A stretch of DNA of 20,278 bases from Guillardia theta CCMP2712 (lineage: Eukaryota; Cryptophyceae; Pyrenomonadales; Geminigeraceae). Under the pieces are notes generated by a model. It was given only the letters and a program-made list of their open reading frames with translations, did no database searches and was not told the DNA's origin. The position numbers and the translations under genes are program-made. Numbering within the stretch: position 1 is the first letter of the stretch; each line of letters begins with the position of its first letter. The DNA lies in NCBI RefSeq assembly GCF_000315625.1, contig NW_005434578.1:270691-290968 (forward strand), written 5' to 3'. This document shows positions 1 through 9,460 of this stretch, piece by piece.

Positions 1-140
1 AGAGTCAAACTGAAATGTTTTTCTTAAGGAACCGAAAGGAACCTCACAGAAGGAAAAAACTCTTTAATATAAGGAACCGCCTTTGAGGCTAAAAAGGGAG
101 ATGAAATGGTTTGGAGCATCAGTAAGGAAGACAGGAAAAG

Positions 141-167
141 GAGGGAGGGAGGGAGGGAGGGAGAAGG
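141..167 (+). repeat. GGGA microsatellite
   Basis: About six GGGA/GGAG units lie directly before the 51-bp minisatellite. The purine strand is the + strand. A longer tract of the same kind lies at 8781-8889. I see no coding meaning in it. Confidence 0.85.
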
Positions 168-168
168 G

Positions 169-321
169 GAGCTGAAGAGACAGTGAAGAACAAGGTCGAT
201 AATGCATGTGATGTATGGGGAGCTGAAGAGACAGTGAAGAACAAGGTCGATGATGCATGTGATGTATGGAGAGCTGAAGAGACAGTGAAGAACAAGGTCG
301 ATAATGCATGTGATGTATGGA
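169..321 (+). repeat. 51-bp minisatellite, three copies
   Basis: Three head-to-tail copies start at 169, 220 and 271, each with GAGCTGAAGAGACAGTGAAG, and they differ at only a few positions. The 51-bp period equals 17 codons, so one + frame reads a repeated peptide with the core ETVKNKVD.ACDVW. That open frame continues to 389. The peptide is charged and could be helical. No splice or start context ties it to a gene, so whether it is coding is open. It lies about 350 bp upstream of the exons at 674-947 on the same strand. Confidence 0.85.
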
Positions 322-673
322 GCATGCCAGTGAGGCTGAAAGGCAAGGTTAGTGGCAGTCAAGGTGAGGAAAAATGGAGTGGGCGATAGGGAGCTGAGCA
401 GAACGAAAGATGGAGGTAAGAAGAGAAGAAACGAAAGTCATCAGCCTTCAGACTGCTGCTGATAAACTGATTGATGCATGCATGCCTCTTTGTTTAAAGA
501 TTGTCAGAATCTCCTGACAATCTCGACTCTACCCGTTCTGTAGTTTGTTCCATTATCCTGACCTGTGACTCATTTCAGATGTTCGCATCGATCAGAGAAT
601 TTGTTTCTCTCCAGGAGTCCTTCGGTTCACATTCTTTCTCATGCACCATGCAGCTGATGATGTGAACTTGCAG
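322..673. other. Unassigned stretch with a small hairpin
   Basis: No convincing exon was found here. A perfect 10-bp inverted repeat with a 6-nt loop lies at 498-523 (AGATTGTCAG / CTGACAATCT). Pyrimidine-rich acceptor-like sites (…TTTCAG near 579, …CTCTCCAG near 615, …CTTGCAG at 673) suggest that introns or upstream exons of the gene at 674-947 lie here. An ATG-led frame near 580 hits a stop within about 30 codons. Confidence 0.4.
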
Positions 674-947
674 GGCCCTCCTTCACTGCTCTCTCCTCTG
701 CTGACGACCTCTTCAAGACTGCGGCGACATTGAACGCAAAGGTTTCATGCCAGTCAGCACTGCGCCCGAGTCATTCTGCTACAGGCGAAGGATCTCTATC
801 AATCGGCTCAGGACACTTACTTCCAGGCAAACCAGCAGGTCGCCTTCGAGCAGTACAAGAGCGGAGTGCAAGTAGGTGAGGACGTGTACGAGTTGGCGTT
901 TGACTTTGATGCAAGGAGTGGGATCATTACTTTAACCGCCCGGATGA
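674..947 (+). CDS. Partial gene related to the coiled-coil gene at 1364-3876
   Basis: Three exons can be read on the + strand: 674-741, 785-871 and 916-947. They are separated by GT-AG introns of 43 and 44 bp, and the frame is continuous across both. Joined, they give about 61 residues that align without gaps to roughly residues 98-157 of the protein encoded on the opposite strand at 1364-3876. Shared blocks include AQ..Y.QAN.Q, K.G.QEW and NRP. Over the best 38 residues I count 18 identities. The other copy has no introns here, so the two differ in exon structure. A donor-like GT follows at 948, but no downstream exon matching the rest of the family is visible before the opposite-strand gene begins. 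No start codon is identified. It could be a real gene whose other exons have diverged, or a truncated duplicate. The function is unknown. Confidence 0.55.
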
Positions 948-1363
948 GTACTGATGACGTTTCTCCCTCTTTTCTCTTTCCATATGTTCTCTGCTGGATT
1001 GAGTGTTTTGTTTCGTGTTGGTTGAGAAGAGAATTGTTTGTCTGCTGGAAAATTTTGTAAGTTGAGAGTGAACGAGAATGAAAATCTGAGAGGTGTTATG
1101 AACCCTGAATATATAAGAGATCCAATGAAGGCTGAGGCAACGATTGTGCAGAATGCAAGTCAGTCAGATAGTATGGCCGTTGTCTGGTTCCATACTTTGG
1201 CTTGTGACAATTGTACGGGTAAACTTGCGAATGTTGAGCTTTGATTTGGTATATTTAATTCAAGTGGTCTAGGAAGTTTAGTCTAGTTAAGGGAGGAAAC
1301 GAAGAGATGACACTCGTACTTGTCAGCAACACATACAGCAGGTCCATCCGACCGTCAGCGAGC
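948..1363. other. Region with no assignable gene
   Basis: A + frame is open at about 1038-1244, but it has no family match and no good start or splice context. It may be intron or 3' flank of the partial gene at 674-947, or 3' flank of the minus-strand gene ending at 1364. Confidence 0.4.
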
Positions 1364-3876
1364 TTAAATCCCGTGCTGAAGTTTCACCACAAAAGTTTGC
1401 GGAGTGCTCATTTCGTCCCACATCTTCGCCACTGCCTGCCAGTCTCTCCCTGCAGACTCGCCGGCCGCGTGCAGCGACTGAGCGTTGGGCTTTCCGTCCA
1501 AGCAGGAAGGCGAAGGGCTGGAGCCCTTGACGTGGCTGCACTGCTTGACCTTGCGGGGGACTCCAAACTCTTGGAGGTAGAGCTTGAGGCGAAGATGATT
1601 AATCAGCTTCTGCTTCGCATTCAGCTGCCTCAGGCTCGGCTGTCCTCTTCTCGCCCTTGACAATCGATCGGCCAGCGACGTGGATGCAACGGCGAGCTTG
1701 AAGGCGCCGGGACGATGGCGAGAAGAGACGATGAGCATTTTCAAGGTGTCGCACATTGCCTTCTGATCATTCACAACTTGGGTTGCGTGGGCAGAGTCTA
1801 GCGACTTGCCCGCGATGCAAGACTTGAACGCGTCCCATCTGCGAACATAATTCCTGATCTTGACATAATGCTGCTTGTGCAGGGAGATGCTCGTCGAGTC
1901 CTTGTTGCTGTGCTCAGTTGCTCGCTCGGTCACCTTTGCGGGCATCTTCAAGTTCTTGGCTTGTGCAGCAGCAGAGGATGGCGCAGGAGCCTTGAAAGGA
2001 GCGACTGGCTGTTGCTGAGGAGACTTTGAGTTGGTCTGCTCCTCCTTGAGGTCTCGAAAGACTTTCAACTTGGAGTCTAAAGTCTTAGCGAGAGACTTGG
2101 CAGCTTTCTCGTCTGGGATGTAGTTGGTGATGAACTTCTGCAGCTGCTTCTGCTCCTCTTGAGCGACATGAGGGCTCTTGCTGACTTTCTTCTCAGCGGA
2201 AGCTGGAGGTTTGAGGTGCGAGATAGACTTCAATGTAGCGCAATCTTCATCACTGGTACACATCCGACCAGCTCGAGATCGCAGCTTCCTGATGCGCCGG
2301 TCGAGGTCCTCGCCTGCAGCACGATCAACAAAACGCAACAACAAAAGCAACACTCACTTGTTTGTGCCATGCCCATGCCTGGGAAGCGCGATGGTGGCCG
2401 AGAAGTGAAAGTCTTCCAATAGCTCTGAAGCATTCCGAACGAAGGCGAATAATCTGAGGGCAGGTACAAAGACTGTATCCTTCCCTGGAGCGACGCGTGC
2501 ACAAAATTCTTTATGAGCTTTGCTCGCTGAGCATCAACCAGCTGCTGCTCGTGGTCGAGTTGCATCTCTCGCAACAAAAACTTCTCCCACCGATCGGTCA
2601 GTGAGGTCCATTCTACCTCTCGCTTGGAGCTCTCATGGGCCTCCTCCACCTGAGGGGCGGGGGGCTTGGTTGCAGCTGCCTTGGCAGGGGAAGCCGTCGT
2701 GGGCTTCACCTTGACATCAGTCTTGGCGGGAGCCAAGGAAGTCTGGTGAGGCTTGGAGAAAGCGGATGATCCTTTGGAGAGAGCGAAGTCCTTCTCTGCG
2801 CTGAGAACTAACCCTCGCATGATCATCTCCCGAGGTGAAGCCGCTGAGGGCGAAAGTCAATTCCGAACTTGGCGAGAGAAACCTCACCATGATGCATCTT
2901 CATTGCTGCACGGTAGGACTTGAGAAAGCTCTTTCCGTCATCAAGATCGTTCGCAAAGTTAGCAACAGGCGAATCCTCTTGCCTCAGCTTGGATCCAGGT
3001 TGCTGAACCTTGACCTTGACATCTTCCTCCCACAAGCTCTCAGCAGCTTTCCATCCCCTTAGGCTCCCATGGAGCTGCACAAAGTTAATCATAGCGTGGA
3101 GATATTTTTGTCGAGCCCGATCGAATAGATCCTTTGATGTCTCTGCACTTCTGCCTGTGATCAAGTACGTCATTGAGCAATCGCAAAATTTCTTCGCTTT
3201 CATTCGTACCTTGCAATTGCAGCAGTTTGGCTTTGTTCGCGAACTGCGAGTCCCACGTTCTCGTAAGCTGCTTCCAGTTCTTCATCGTGGGCTTGTTTGC
3301 TCGATCAAAGTAGGTGAATGCAGCTGCCAGAAGGTACGTCTTGGCCAGGTTTGTTCCATCCGCCTGCAGACTAGACCCCCCGTGGGAAGGAGCTTTGTCC
3401 GCAATGCTGGGCCGATTGTACCAGTACTCCCATTCCTGCTGTCCTCTCTTCCAATCTTCATATGAAGCCTGCGAATTCGCCTGCCAGTACGCCTCTTGAG
3501 CTTTGTGGTAGTACTCCCTGGCTTCATTCTCATACTCCTCGGCCTGTTTGTACATGTCTTGCGCTTCCTGGCTGTAGAGAGTTTGGTGTGCGAGTTGCCT
3601 ATTCGATTGCCTTTCAAGCAGCAGCTTTTTCTTGAGGTCTTCTTCCTGCACTTGCAACCTCAACAGCCTCACCCTTTCTTTCACCACCTGCTCCTGCGAC
3701 TTGAGGGTCTGGACAACCTTCCCTTCATCCCCGTGAGAGAGACGGCGAGCATTCTGATATGGCTCGAGGAGAGAAATTTTGTCTCTCCTCCAACGAGCCA
3801 TGCTGACGAGAATGGCAGCGGCTAACCCTGCCATCGCCGCCAACCCTGTTCCCCGCCATCCTGTCCGCCGCACCAT
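1364..3876 (-). CDS. Unknown membrane-anchored, alpha-helical protein (four exons, ~789 aa)
   Basis: I do not recognise this family. Four minus-strand exons join in one frame: 3876-3210, 3154-2888, 2843-2358 and 2313-1364. The introns are 55, 44 and 44 bp, all GT-AG, and the total is 2,370 nt including the stop. The ATG at 3876 is followed by a basic start (VRRTGWRG) and a hydrophobic segment at about residues 11-27 (GLAAMAGLAAAILVSMA), which suggests a signal anchor or organelle-targeting leader. Residues ~50-145 are strongly charged and probably coiled-coil. Tyr/Trp-rich helices follow (EWEYWYNRP near 148-156). A linker rich in Ala, Pro and Lys lies in exon 3, and another (TNSKSPQQQPVAP) in exon 4. 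Loosely similar helical pieces recur, such as INFV, IKNFV and KFITNY next to W..F/W..L elements, which hints at degenerate internal repeats. A related fragment lies on the opposite strand at 674-947. Its divergent neighbour is the pyrophosphatase. Confidence is high that this is a gene; its function is unknown. Confidence 0.75.
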
Positions 3877-3893
3877 GAAGAGTCGGACGTTAC

Positions 3894-3950
3894 CTAAACC
3901 GCTGGTTTACCACTGAGTTTAGAGTAGTGCTTAGCTAAACCGTTGAACCG
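3894..3950. promoter_or_regulatory. Dyad and repeated CTAAACCG boxes upstream of the minus-strand gene
   Basis: TAAACC-GCT-GGTTTA (3895-3909) is a perfect 6-bp dyad about 20 bp upstream of the start codon at 3876. CTAAACCG occurs at 3894 and again near 3943. This is a plausible promoter-proximal site by position only; no known factor is implied. Confidence 0.35.
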
Positions 3951-4016
3951 CTTGGCACTACAGTACGCCGGCGGCCCCGGCGTCCGAGTCCATCCGTCAC
4001 CGGGCCGCGGGCGGAT

Positions 4017-4106
4017 TTTACTCAAAGCGGATCGTCTCGCCGGGCCGGGAGTCGCGAGTACTGATTTTTAATTGAGTACTGATTTTTAACTTAACTTTGA
4101 GTAAAG
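4017..4106. promoter_or_regulatory. Inverted TTTACTCAAAG boxes enclosing an 18-bp direct repeat
   Basis: An exact 11-nt inverted repeat, TTTACTCAAAG (4017-4027) and CTTTGAGTAAA (4095-4105), encloses a GC-rich core and two copies of GAGTACTGATTTTTAA (4056-4071 and 4074-4089, period 18). The right arm belongs to a 20-nt word, TAACTTAACkTTGAGTAAAG (4087-4106), that recurs with one mismatch at 16866-16885, upstream of the RNase H1 gene. This placement between divergent genes suggests a control region, but that is inference. Confidence 0.4.
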
Positions 4107-4515
4107 AAGTTGAGTAAACGTCGAGTGGTGTACCGGTAGTCCTCGTACAGAGGAATAATGTTTAGTCAACCTAAAATGACCCTTCAAAGCTGACCCTTCA
4201 ATCTACTATCCCCAATGATACCACCCACCCCTTTGTAGACCCCCACCCCGTTGATGACACCACCCTCCCCTTGCTAAAAAATAGGTCGTTGCTTCGGAAG
4301 GAATTGCAGGGTAGAAAAATTGCTGGTTGCATAAAAAGAGGGGGTAGGGTAGTCTCAGATGGAGGGTGAATTGGCATGGGGTGATGCCAAGCGGTGCCAG
4401 AAATGTAGTAAAAGAAAACTTAAGGGGTGGAGGGGGTCAGGCCTAATGTGATGAGGGGGTGGATCTGGGCTATGGCAGGGGTGGGTCATCCGGATTTGGA
4501 ACAGCGACGCTGGTG
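4107..4515. other. Intergenic 5' region of the pyrophosphatase gene
   Basis: The sequence is C-rich and then G-rich on the + strand (runs such as CCCCCACCCCG and GGGGGTAGGG) and low in complexity. Minus-strand frames here are Pro/His-rich composition artefacts. It probably holds the promoter and 5' UTR of the gene starting at 4516. No clear TATA box was seen. Confidence 0.4.
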
Positions 4516-7500
4516 ATGGCGGCGGTTCAAGTGGCAGGAATGGCGCTGATGCCGCGACAGGTACGTCAGCTCTCATGCTAACGCCTTCTCTATATAGATT
4601 GCACTGCAATATCTGATGCCATCAAAGCTAAATCTATATGTTGTCATGGTAGTGAATGCTGCAAACTTTGGGATAGTTTCCTTTGCGACCTCAACTATGA
4701 GCTCGTGATTGCATATGCATTTCATGGCTCTTTGGTGAAACACCTCAATGACAGAGTTAAATCCCACCTGTTCAATTTGATTTGAAGTGGTTGAACTGTT
4801 TTGGCTGATTTCTAGCCCTGACTCTTGTGATTTCTATAGCGGGTCGGATTGTCCAAGCAAGCAGCCGTGTTGCTTGGTCTTATCGCTTGTACCTTCTTTG
4901 TGGCTACAGTCTATGATCATGTATCCACGCGCGGCTCTACAGTTGAGTTGTTGACAGCCAAGGCTGGGTCGAAGGCTCGTGTTGCTGCCACCGTGCACAA
5001 GAAACTTGGAGCTGCCTCCCACCCTGTTTTGTCTGCAGGGACCAAGCCAGTCGCTAAAGCATCCCAGTTGGCAGAAGGGGAGGAAGCTGCAGAGGCTGCT
5101 CCTGCTCAAGGAGCGGAGACTGAGCCCAAGGGAAATGAGTACGTTGTGGAGAACAACGAGGGCGCCGTTGCTGGAGCTTCCGCAATCATTTTCGTTTGCG
5201 GCGCTATTGGTATCGCTTTTGCCGTTTTTCTCTTCTACACAGTCTCCCAGATCAGCCTTGACTCATCAGGAGCTGGAGAGACTGAACAGCTGGTTGCGGC
5301 ATCTAAGGCGAGTGATGAGGAGCTCAAGACTATCTATGAAACCATCCAAGAGGGTGCTAAATCTTTCCTTTGGGCGGAGTATCGAATCTGCTTTGTTTTC
5401 ATTGTTTGCTTCTCTATCCTTATCTTCATCCTTGTATCGCACACGACTGAGGGCAACGAAGCTGTCTGGCGGTGGAACATTGGAGGCCTTACTGCTCTTT
5501 CCTTTGTCGTTGGTGGTCTCACCTCGATCCTCTCGGGTTACATTGGAATGATGGTTGCGGTGTTCGCAAATGCTCGTACCACTGTGTCTGCCAAGAAACA
5601 GGGCGAGGCTGGCTGGACTTCTGCCTTTAACACTGCGTTTCGTGCCGGAGGTGTCATGGGTTACTCATTGGTTGCGATTTCAATGATGGTGTTGTACATC
5701 TTGGCTTTGATCTATCGCGAGATCTTCTCCAAATGGGAGGGCGGAAAGAGATCTGTCGACTACAAGAATCTGTTCGAATGCATTGCTGGCTATGGTCTTG
5801 GTGGATCTGCGATTGCGATGTTTGGGCGTGTTGGAGGTGGAATCTTTACCAAGGCTGCGGATGTCGGTGCGGATCTTTCAGGAAAGGTATCGCGATCTGA
5901 GATTTACATTGATTCGTATGTGTAATTCTTTGCTACCAGGTCATTGGAGTTGGTGATGGAAAGAAGTTGGATGAAGACTCGCCCTACAACCCCGGTGTGA
6001 TCGCCGACAACGTTGGAGACAATGTCGGTGACGTTGCGGGTATGTCTTTCTTGTTGTGTAGGCTGGGTCGCTGAGATGTTTTCCGAAAGGAATGGGTTCT
6101 GACCTTTTTGGCTCCTTTGGCGAGGCTTCTTGCGCCGCCATGCTCATTGGAGCATCATCTGTAGCGGTGAAAACATGAGCATTTGCTCCTTGACTCCTGA
6201 AACTCTTGCAGATCGAGGAGGCTGGCTGGTCTGCCTTGGTTTTCCCTCTCTACATCGCGGCATGCGGCATTGTCGTCTGCTTGTTGACATCATTCGTCGC
6301 CACGGATCTGTGAGTCATTCCTTGATGTCAGACTTTTCCATAACTGGCGTACGCAGGATGCCGGTGAAGAAGGAGGAAGACATCGAAGTCGCCCTGAAAG
6401 TTCAGCTGTTCCTGACTTCCCTTCTTATGACCTTTGCTCTGTCAGTGTGGATGATGCATGGCATGGCGACTGACCTAATTGTTCAGGTTTCCCATCACCA
6501 CCATTTTCCTTCCATCAGAGATCCAGATCATGGGAGTTCCTGAGCCTGTACGCCCCTCGCCTTCTACTGATTCGTTGTCACTAATTTACATTAGGCCTCT
6601 TCGTTTGTGTGCTATATCTGCATCGTTGCTGGGCTTTGGGGTGGATGCGCGATCGGCTTCATCACCGAGTACTACACGTCTCACTCGTACCAACCTGTCC
6701 GCGACGTTGCACGAGCATCCGAGACAGGAGCTGCTACCAATATCATCTACGGCTTGGCACTTGGCTATCAGTCTGCCATCATTCCGGTGGTGATCATTTC
6801 TTTCATCATCTTCACCTCCTTCAAGTTTGCTGGAATGTATGGTGTTGCTCTGGCTGCGTTGGGAATGCTTTCTACTCTCGCTACCTGCTTGGCCATCGAT
6901 GTGTACGGACCGATCTCCGACAACGCCGGTGGTATCGCGGAAATGTGTGAGCTTCCCTCTGAGGTTCGCGACAAGACGGATGCCCTCGATGCTGCTGGAA
7001 ACACCACTGCCGCTATCGGAAAAGGTTTCGCAATCGGCTCAGCTGCTTTGGTTTCCCTTGCGCTTTTCGGAGCCTTTGTGACCAGGTGCTCTGCTTCGAT
7101 GGATGCTCAGAATGCCCTTACAGTCAAGGGAGTCAACCTGCTGTCCCCTGTTGTCTTCGCCTTCATCCTCTTCGGAGCCATGATCCCCTACTGGTTCTCA
7201 GCGCTCACGATGAGGTCTGTTGGTGAGGCTGCCAACGCCATGGTTAAGGAGATCGCCCGCCAGTGGGCCGAGATCCCTGGGCTGTCAGACATTGCTGGAT
7301 TGGACTTCCATGAGCGACAGGTAGAGTGAGCTTTCATAATGCATCATTGATGAATTTGTGTTTCAGGAATTCAAGGCCAAGCACAAGGAGGTGGTCGTTC
7401 CGGAATACGACAAGTGCATTAGCATTGCCACCAACTCGTCGCTGAAGGAGATGATTGCTCCTGGACTCCTCGTCATCCTCAGCCCCATCCTTGTTGGATC

Positions 7501-8071
7501 TTTCTGCGGTGTGGAGGCTGTTGCTGGTCTGCTCACAGGTGCCATCGTCTCGTCTGTTCAGTTGGCCATCTCCATGTCGAACACGGGAGGTGCTTGGGAC
7601 AACGCCAAGAAGTACACGGAGAAGGGAGAACTCAACGGCTGGTTTCCCTTCCGTGACGGCAGCTCAATCGATGATGAGAAGTTCAAAGCTGCTGCTGAGG
7701 CGAACAGTGGAGACAAGGCTGTGCGTCAGCCGAAGGGAGGGTATGGCTCTACTGAGGAGCACGTGTCAGTCAAGACGTGGCTCGCTGAGCTGGAGAAGTC
7801 TGATCCCTCCAGGTATCAGAAGATTATGTCCGGAGATGAGCCTGTGGTCACGACTGATGGACGCAAGTGCATCTATGCCGGCAAGAAGTCCAACGTGCAT
7901 GCGGCAGCAGTTGTTGGCGACACTGTCGGCGACCCTTTGAAGGACACCTCAGGACCTGCTCTTAACATCGTGATGAAGTTGATGGCCATCATCTCTGTTG
8001 TCTTTGCTGACTTCTTTATGTCCATTAACCATGGTAACGGAGTTTTCTGGACTGGAGACTTGTCGGCTTAA
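4516..8071 (+). CDS. Membrane-bound H+-translocating pyrophosphatase (K+-dependent type, ~980 aa)
   Basis: This enzyme hydrolyses cytosolic pyrophosphate to pump protons into vacuole-like compartments. Nine exons join in frame: 4516-4560, 4840-5886, 5940-6039, 6090-6166, 6212-6309, 6357-6440, 6487-6547, 6595-7320 and 7367-8071. The first intron is 279 bp and the others are 45-53 bp. Exon 1 (ATG at 4516, donor GTACGT) is the least certain. The family signature is clear: [11 protein letters not shown] at 351-361 (ligands K353, D356, D360), [14 protein letters not shown] at 385-398, [22 protein letters not shown] from 606, and [16 protein letters not shown] near 928-943. The motif GNTTAA (639-644) has Ala at the switch position, which in this family goes with potassium dependence. 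About 15 membrane helices are expected. Oddities are a ~110-residue N-terminal extension with an extra hydrophobic segment (~23-43), Ser in ADLSGK where the family usually has Val, a longer loop after it, and ~94 residues between AKKY and HAAAVVGD where plant enzymes have about 21. Confidence 0.96.
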
Positions 8072-8240
8072 GTATTAGCGTAGTTGAGATCCTCGAGACC
8101 GCGGAGTCAAAGTAGATTATTGATTGAAATCCCGTTTATCTCATTTCCTTTTCTCCCTTCACCTTCTTTGCGTGTGACACCCTAGCGATCTCGCGTGACA
8201 CGCATAAGATACAAGCAAGTCTTGATGTATTTGCACAGAC

Positions 8241-8701
8241 ATGAATAGCTACTCTACACGATTTACAGGGCTGCTCCTGCATCAGGCAGAAGCAGGAAGG
8301 AGTCTTTCTCCTGGGTCACTCAGAAGCCCCATCCTGATCCTTGACCTGCAAGGAGGTGAGCAAGGAGGGACGTACAAGGCAGGAACATTTCATCGTCAAC
8401 TTCACGGTATCAACAGTGTAACTCAACACTCAGACAAATGCCTTCAAAATAATCACGAGTAGGAGGGACCCAATCCGGCGGGAATTGGAGTACACACTCC
8501 CTCATTCTCGTCATCTTGGTCTTCATCGTGATGAGTTACGTCTGCAACAAGCACAAGCACAACCGTACAAGACAAAAGACTGTAGAGCTCAAGACTTGCG
8601 GGTCAGACAATGGATATCTTTTAACGTCATCACCGTTTATCAGTCTGACGTGCAAATCAAAAGTTTTCGTCCTCATCCCCGATCAAATAGAACGAACATG
8701 A
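8241..8701 (+). CDS. Possible small single-pass membrane protein (weak)
   Basis: A + frame open from about 8452 to 8701 encodes a hydrophobic stretch (SLILVILVFIVMSYVC) followed by basic residues (NKHKHNRTRQK). That is the pattern of a single transmembrane helix with a cytosolic basic flank. An ATG-led frame at 8241 could join it through a GT-AG intron from 8356 (GTGAGC) to 8459 or 8462 in matching phase. No family is recognised and the rest of the product is unremarkable, so it may equally be 3' flank of the pyrophosphatase gene. The 8072-8240 stretch holds only its presumed 3' UTR. Confidence 0.22.
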
Positions 8702-8780
8702 ACGATGGTTACCTTGCTGCAGGATCCTTGAAAGCGACTTCTGTCTCTGGAGGAGAAAGGGACAGAGAAAGGGAATGGCA

Positions 8781-8889
8781 GGGGGGAGGGAGGGAGGGAG
8801 GGAGGGAGGGAGGGAGGGAGGGAGGGAAGGAGGGAGGGAGAGAGGGAGGGAGGGAGTGAGAGAGGGAGGGAGGGAAGGAGAGAAGGGGG
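8781..8889 (+). repeat. GGGA purine tract
   Basis: About 110 bp of GGGA/GGGAGA repeats lie on the + strand. The density of G-runs would allow G-quadruplex or triplex structure. Pro/Ser-rich minus-strand frames across it are artefacts of the repeat. Confidence 0.9.
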
Positions 8890-9029
8890 GTGGCGGAAGG
8901 GAGGGAGACTGCAGGGGGGAAAGAGATGCTGCCTGAAGAAGAGGATTTTCTCCGCTCGTGCACGTGCGACAAAGGGGATATGAGGGGGATGATCACACTC
9001 AATACCGTACGCGGCACTGGCGGCACTCA

Positions 9030-9165
9030 GGTCAGTGACCGGCGGGCCGGGCCGGGCCGGGCGCCGCCGGTCACCGGGTGGCACCCGGTCACGGCACCGC
9101 GGGCCGTCAGGCTGTCACCTGACGGTCGGACCGGGTGACGGTGACCGCCCGGCCGGCCGCCGGGA
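9030..9165. repeat. Cluster of GC-rich hairpins with GTCAC/GTGAC words
   Basis: Consecutive inverted repeats are packed together. GTGACCGGCG (9035-9044) pairs with CGCCGGTCAC (9065-9074). ACCGGGT (9073-9079) pairs with ACCCGGT (9083-9089). CCGTCAGG (9104-9111) pairs with CCTGACGG (9118-9125). CGGT-CGG-ACCG follows at 9123-9133, and then GACGGTGACCGCCC. GTCAC/GTGAC recurs throughout. The composition is far more GC-rich than the flanks. Confidence 0.8.
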
Positions 9166-9460
9166 CTGGCAAGTGAACATTACTCAAACGGGAACTGTGA
9201 GAGTCAGTCGACGGTGGCAGTACGGTACTCTGTAACAGTGTTGACAGTGAACCCGGGCCGTTCGGCGGCCTTCCGATCACAGGCGCGGCCCGGGGCTGGT
9301 GACACTGCCACGGTGAGGCTTCAACTAGTGTATACAATGTTGTCAAATAAACCTACTATGAGCTGTGTGTCGTTGAGAATAGACTGTTGAGGTGCGGAGC
9401 TGCCCTGGCCCGTTGAGACTACCCAGTGAATGGGAAGGGAAGGAACCTCAAGAACATCCG
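9166..9460. other. Intergenic region with more short dyads
   Basis: GGGCCG…CGGCC elements and further GTGAC words continue to about 9310, and then the sequence becomes ordinary AT/GC mixed DNA. No gene is seen. It follows the 3' end of the minus-strand gene at 9461-10663. Confidence 0.4.

Noticed and set aside
498-523. Hairpin as a bacterial-type terminator
   Set aside because: The window is clearly eukaryotic (spliced genes), and the stem has no following T-run.
1307-1660. Open + strand frame of 117 codons
   Set aside because: It is antisense to the last exon of the minus-strand gene, which has a continuous frame through four exons.
4573-4767. Minus-strand frame inside the first pyrophosphatase intron
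   Set aside because: It is short, unmatched, and explained by the intron between 4560 and 4840.
8683-9084. Pro/Ser-rich minus-strand frames over the GGGA tract
   Set aside because: They are composition artefacts of a simple repeat.
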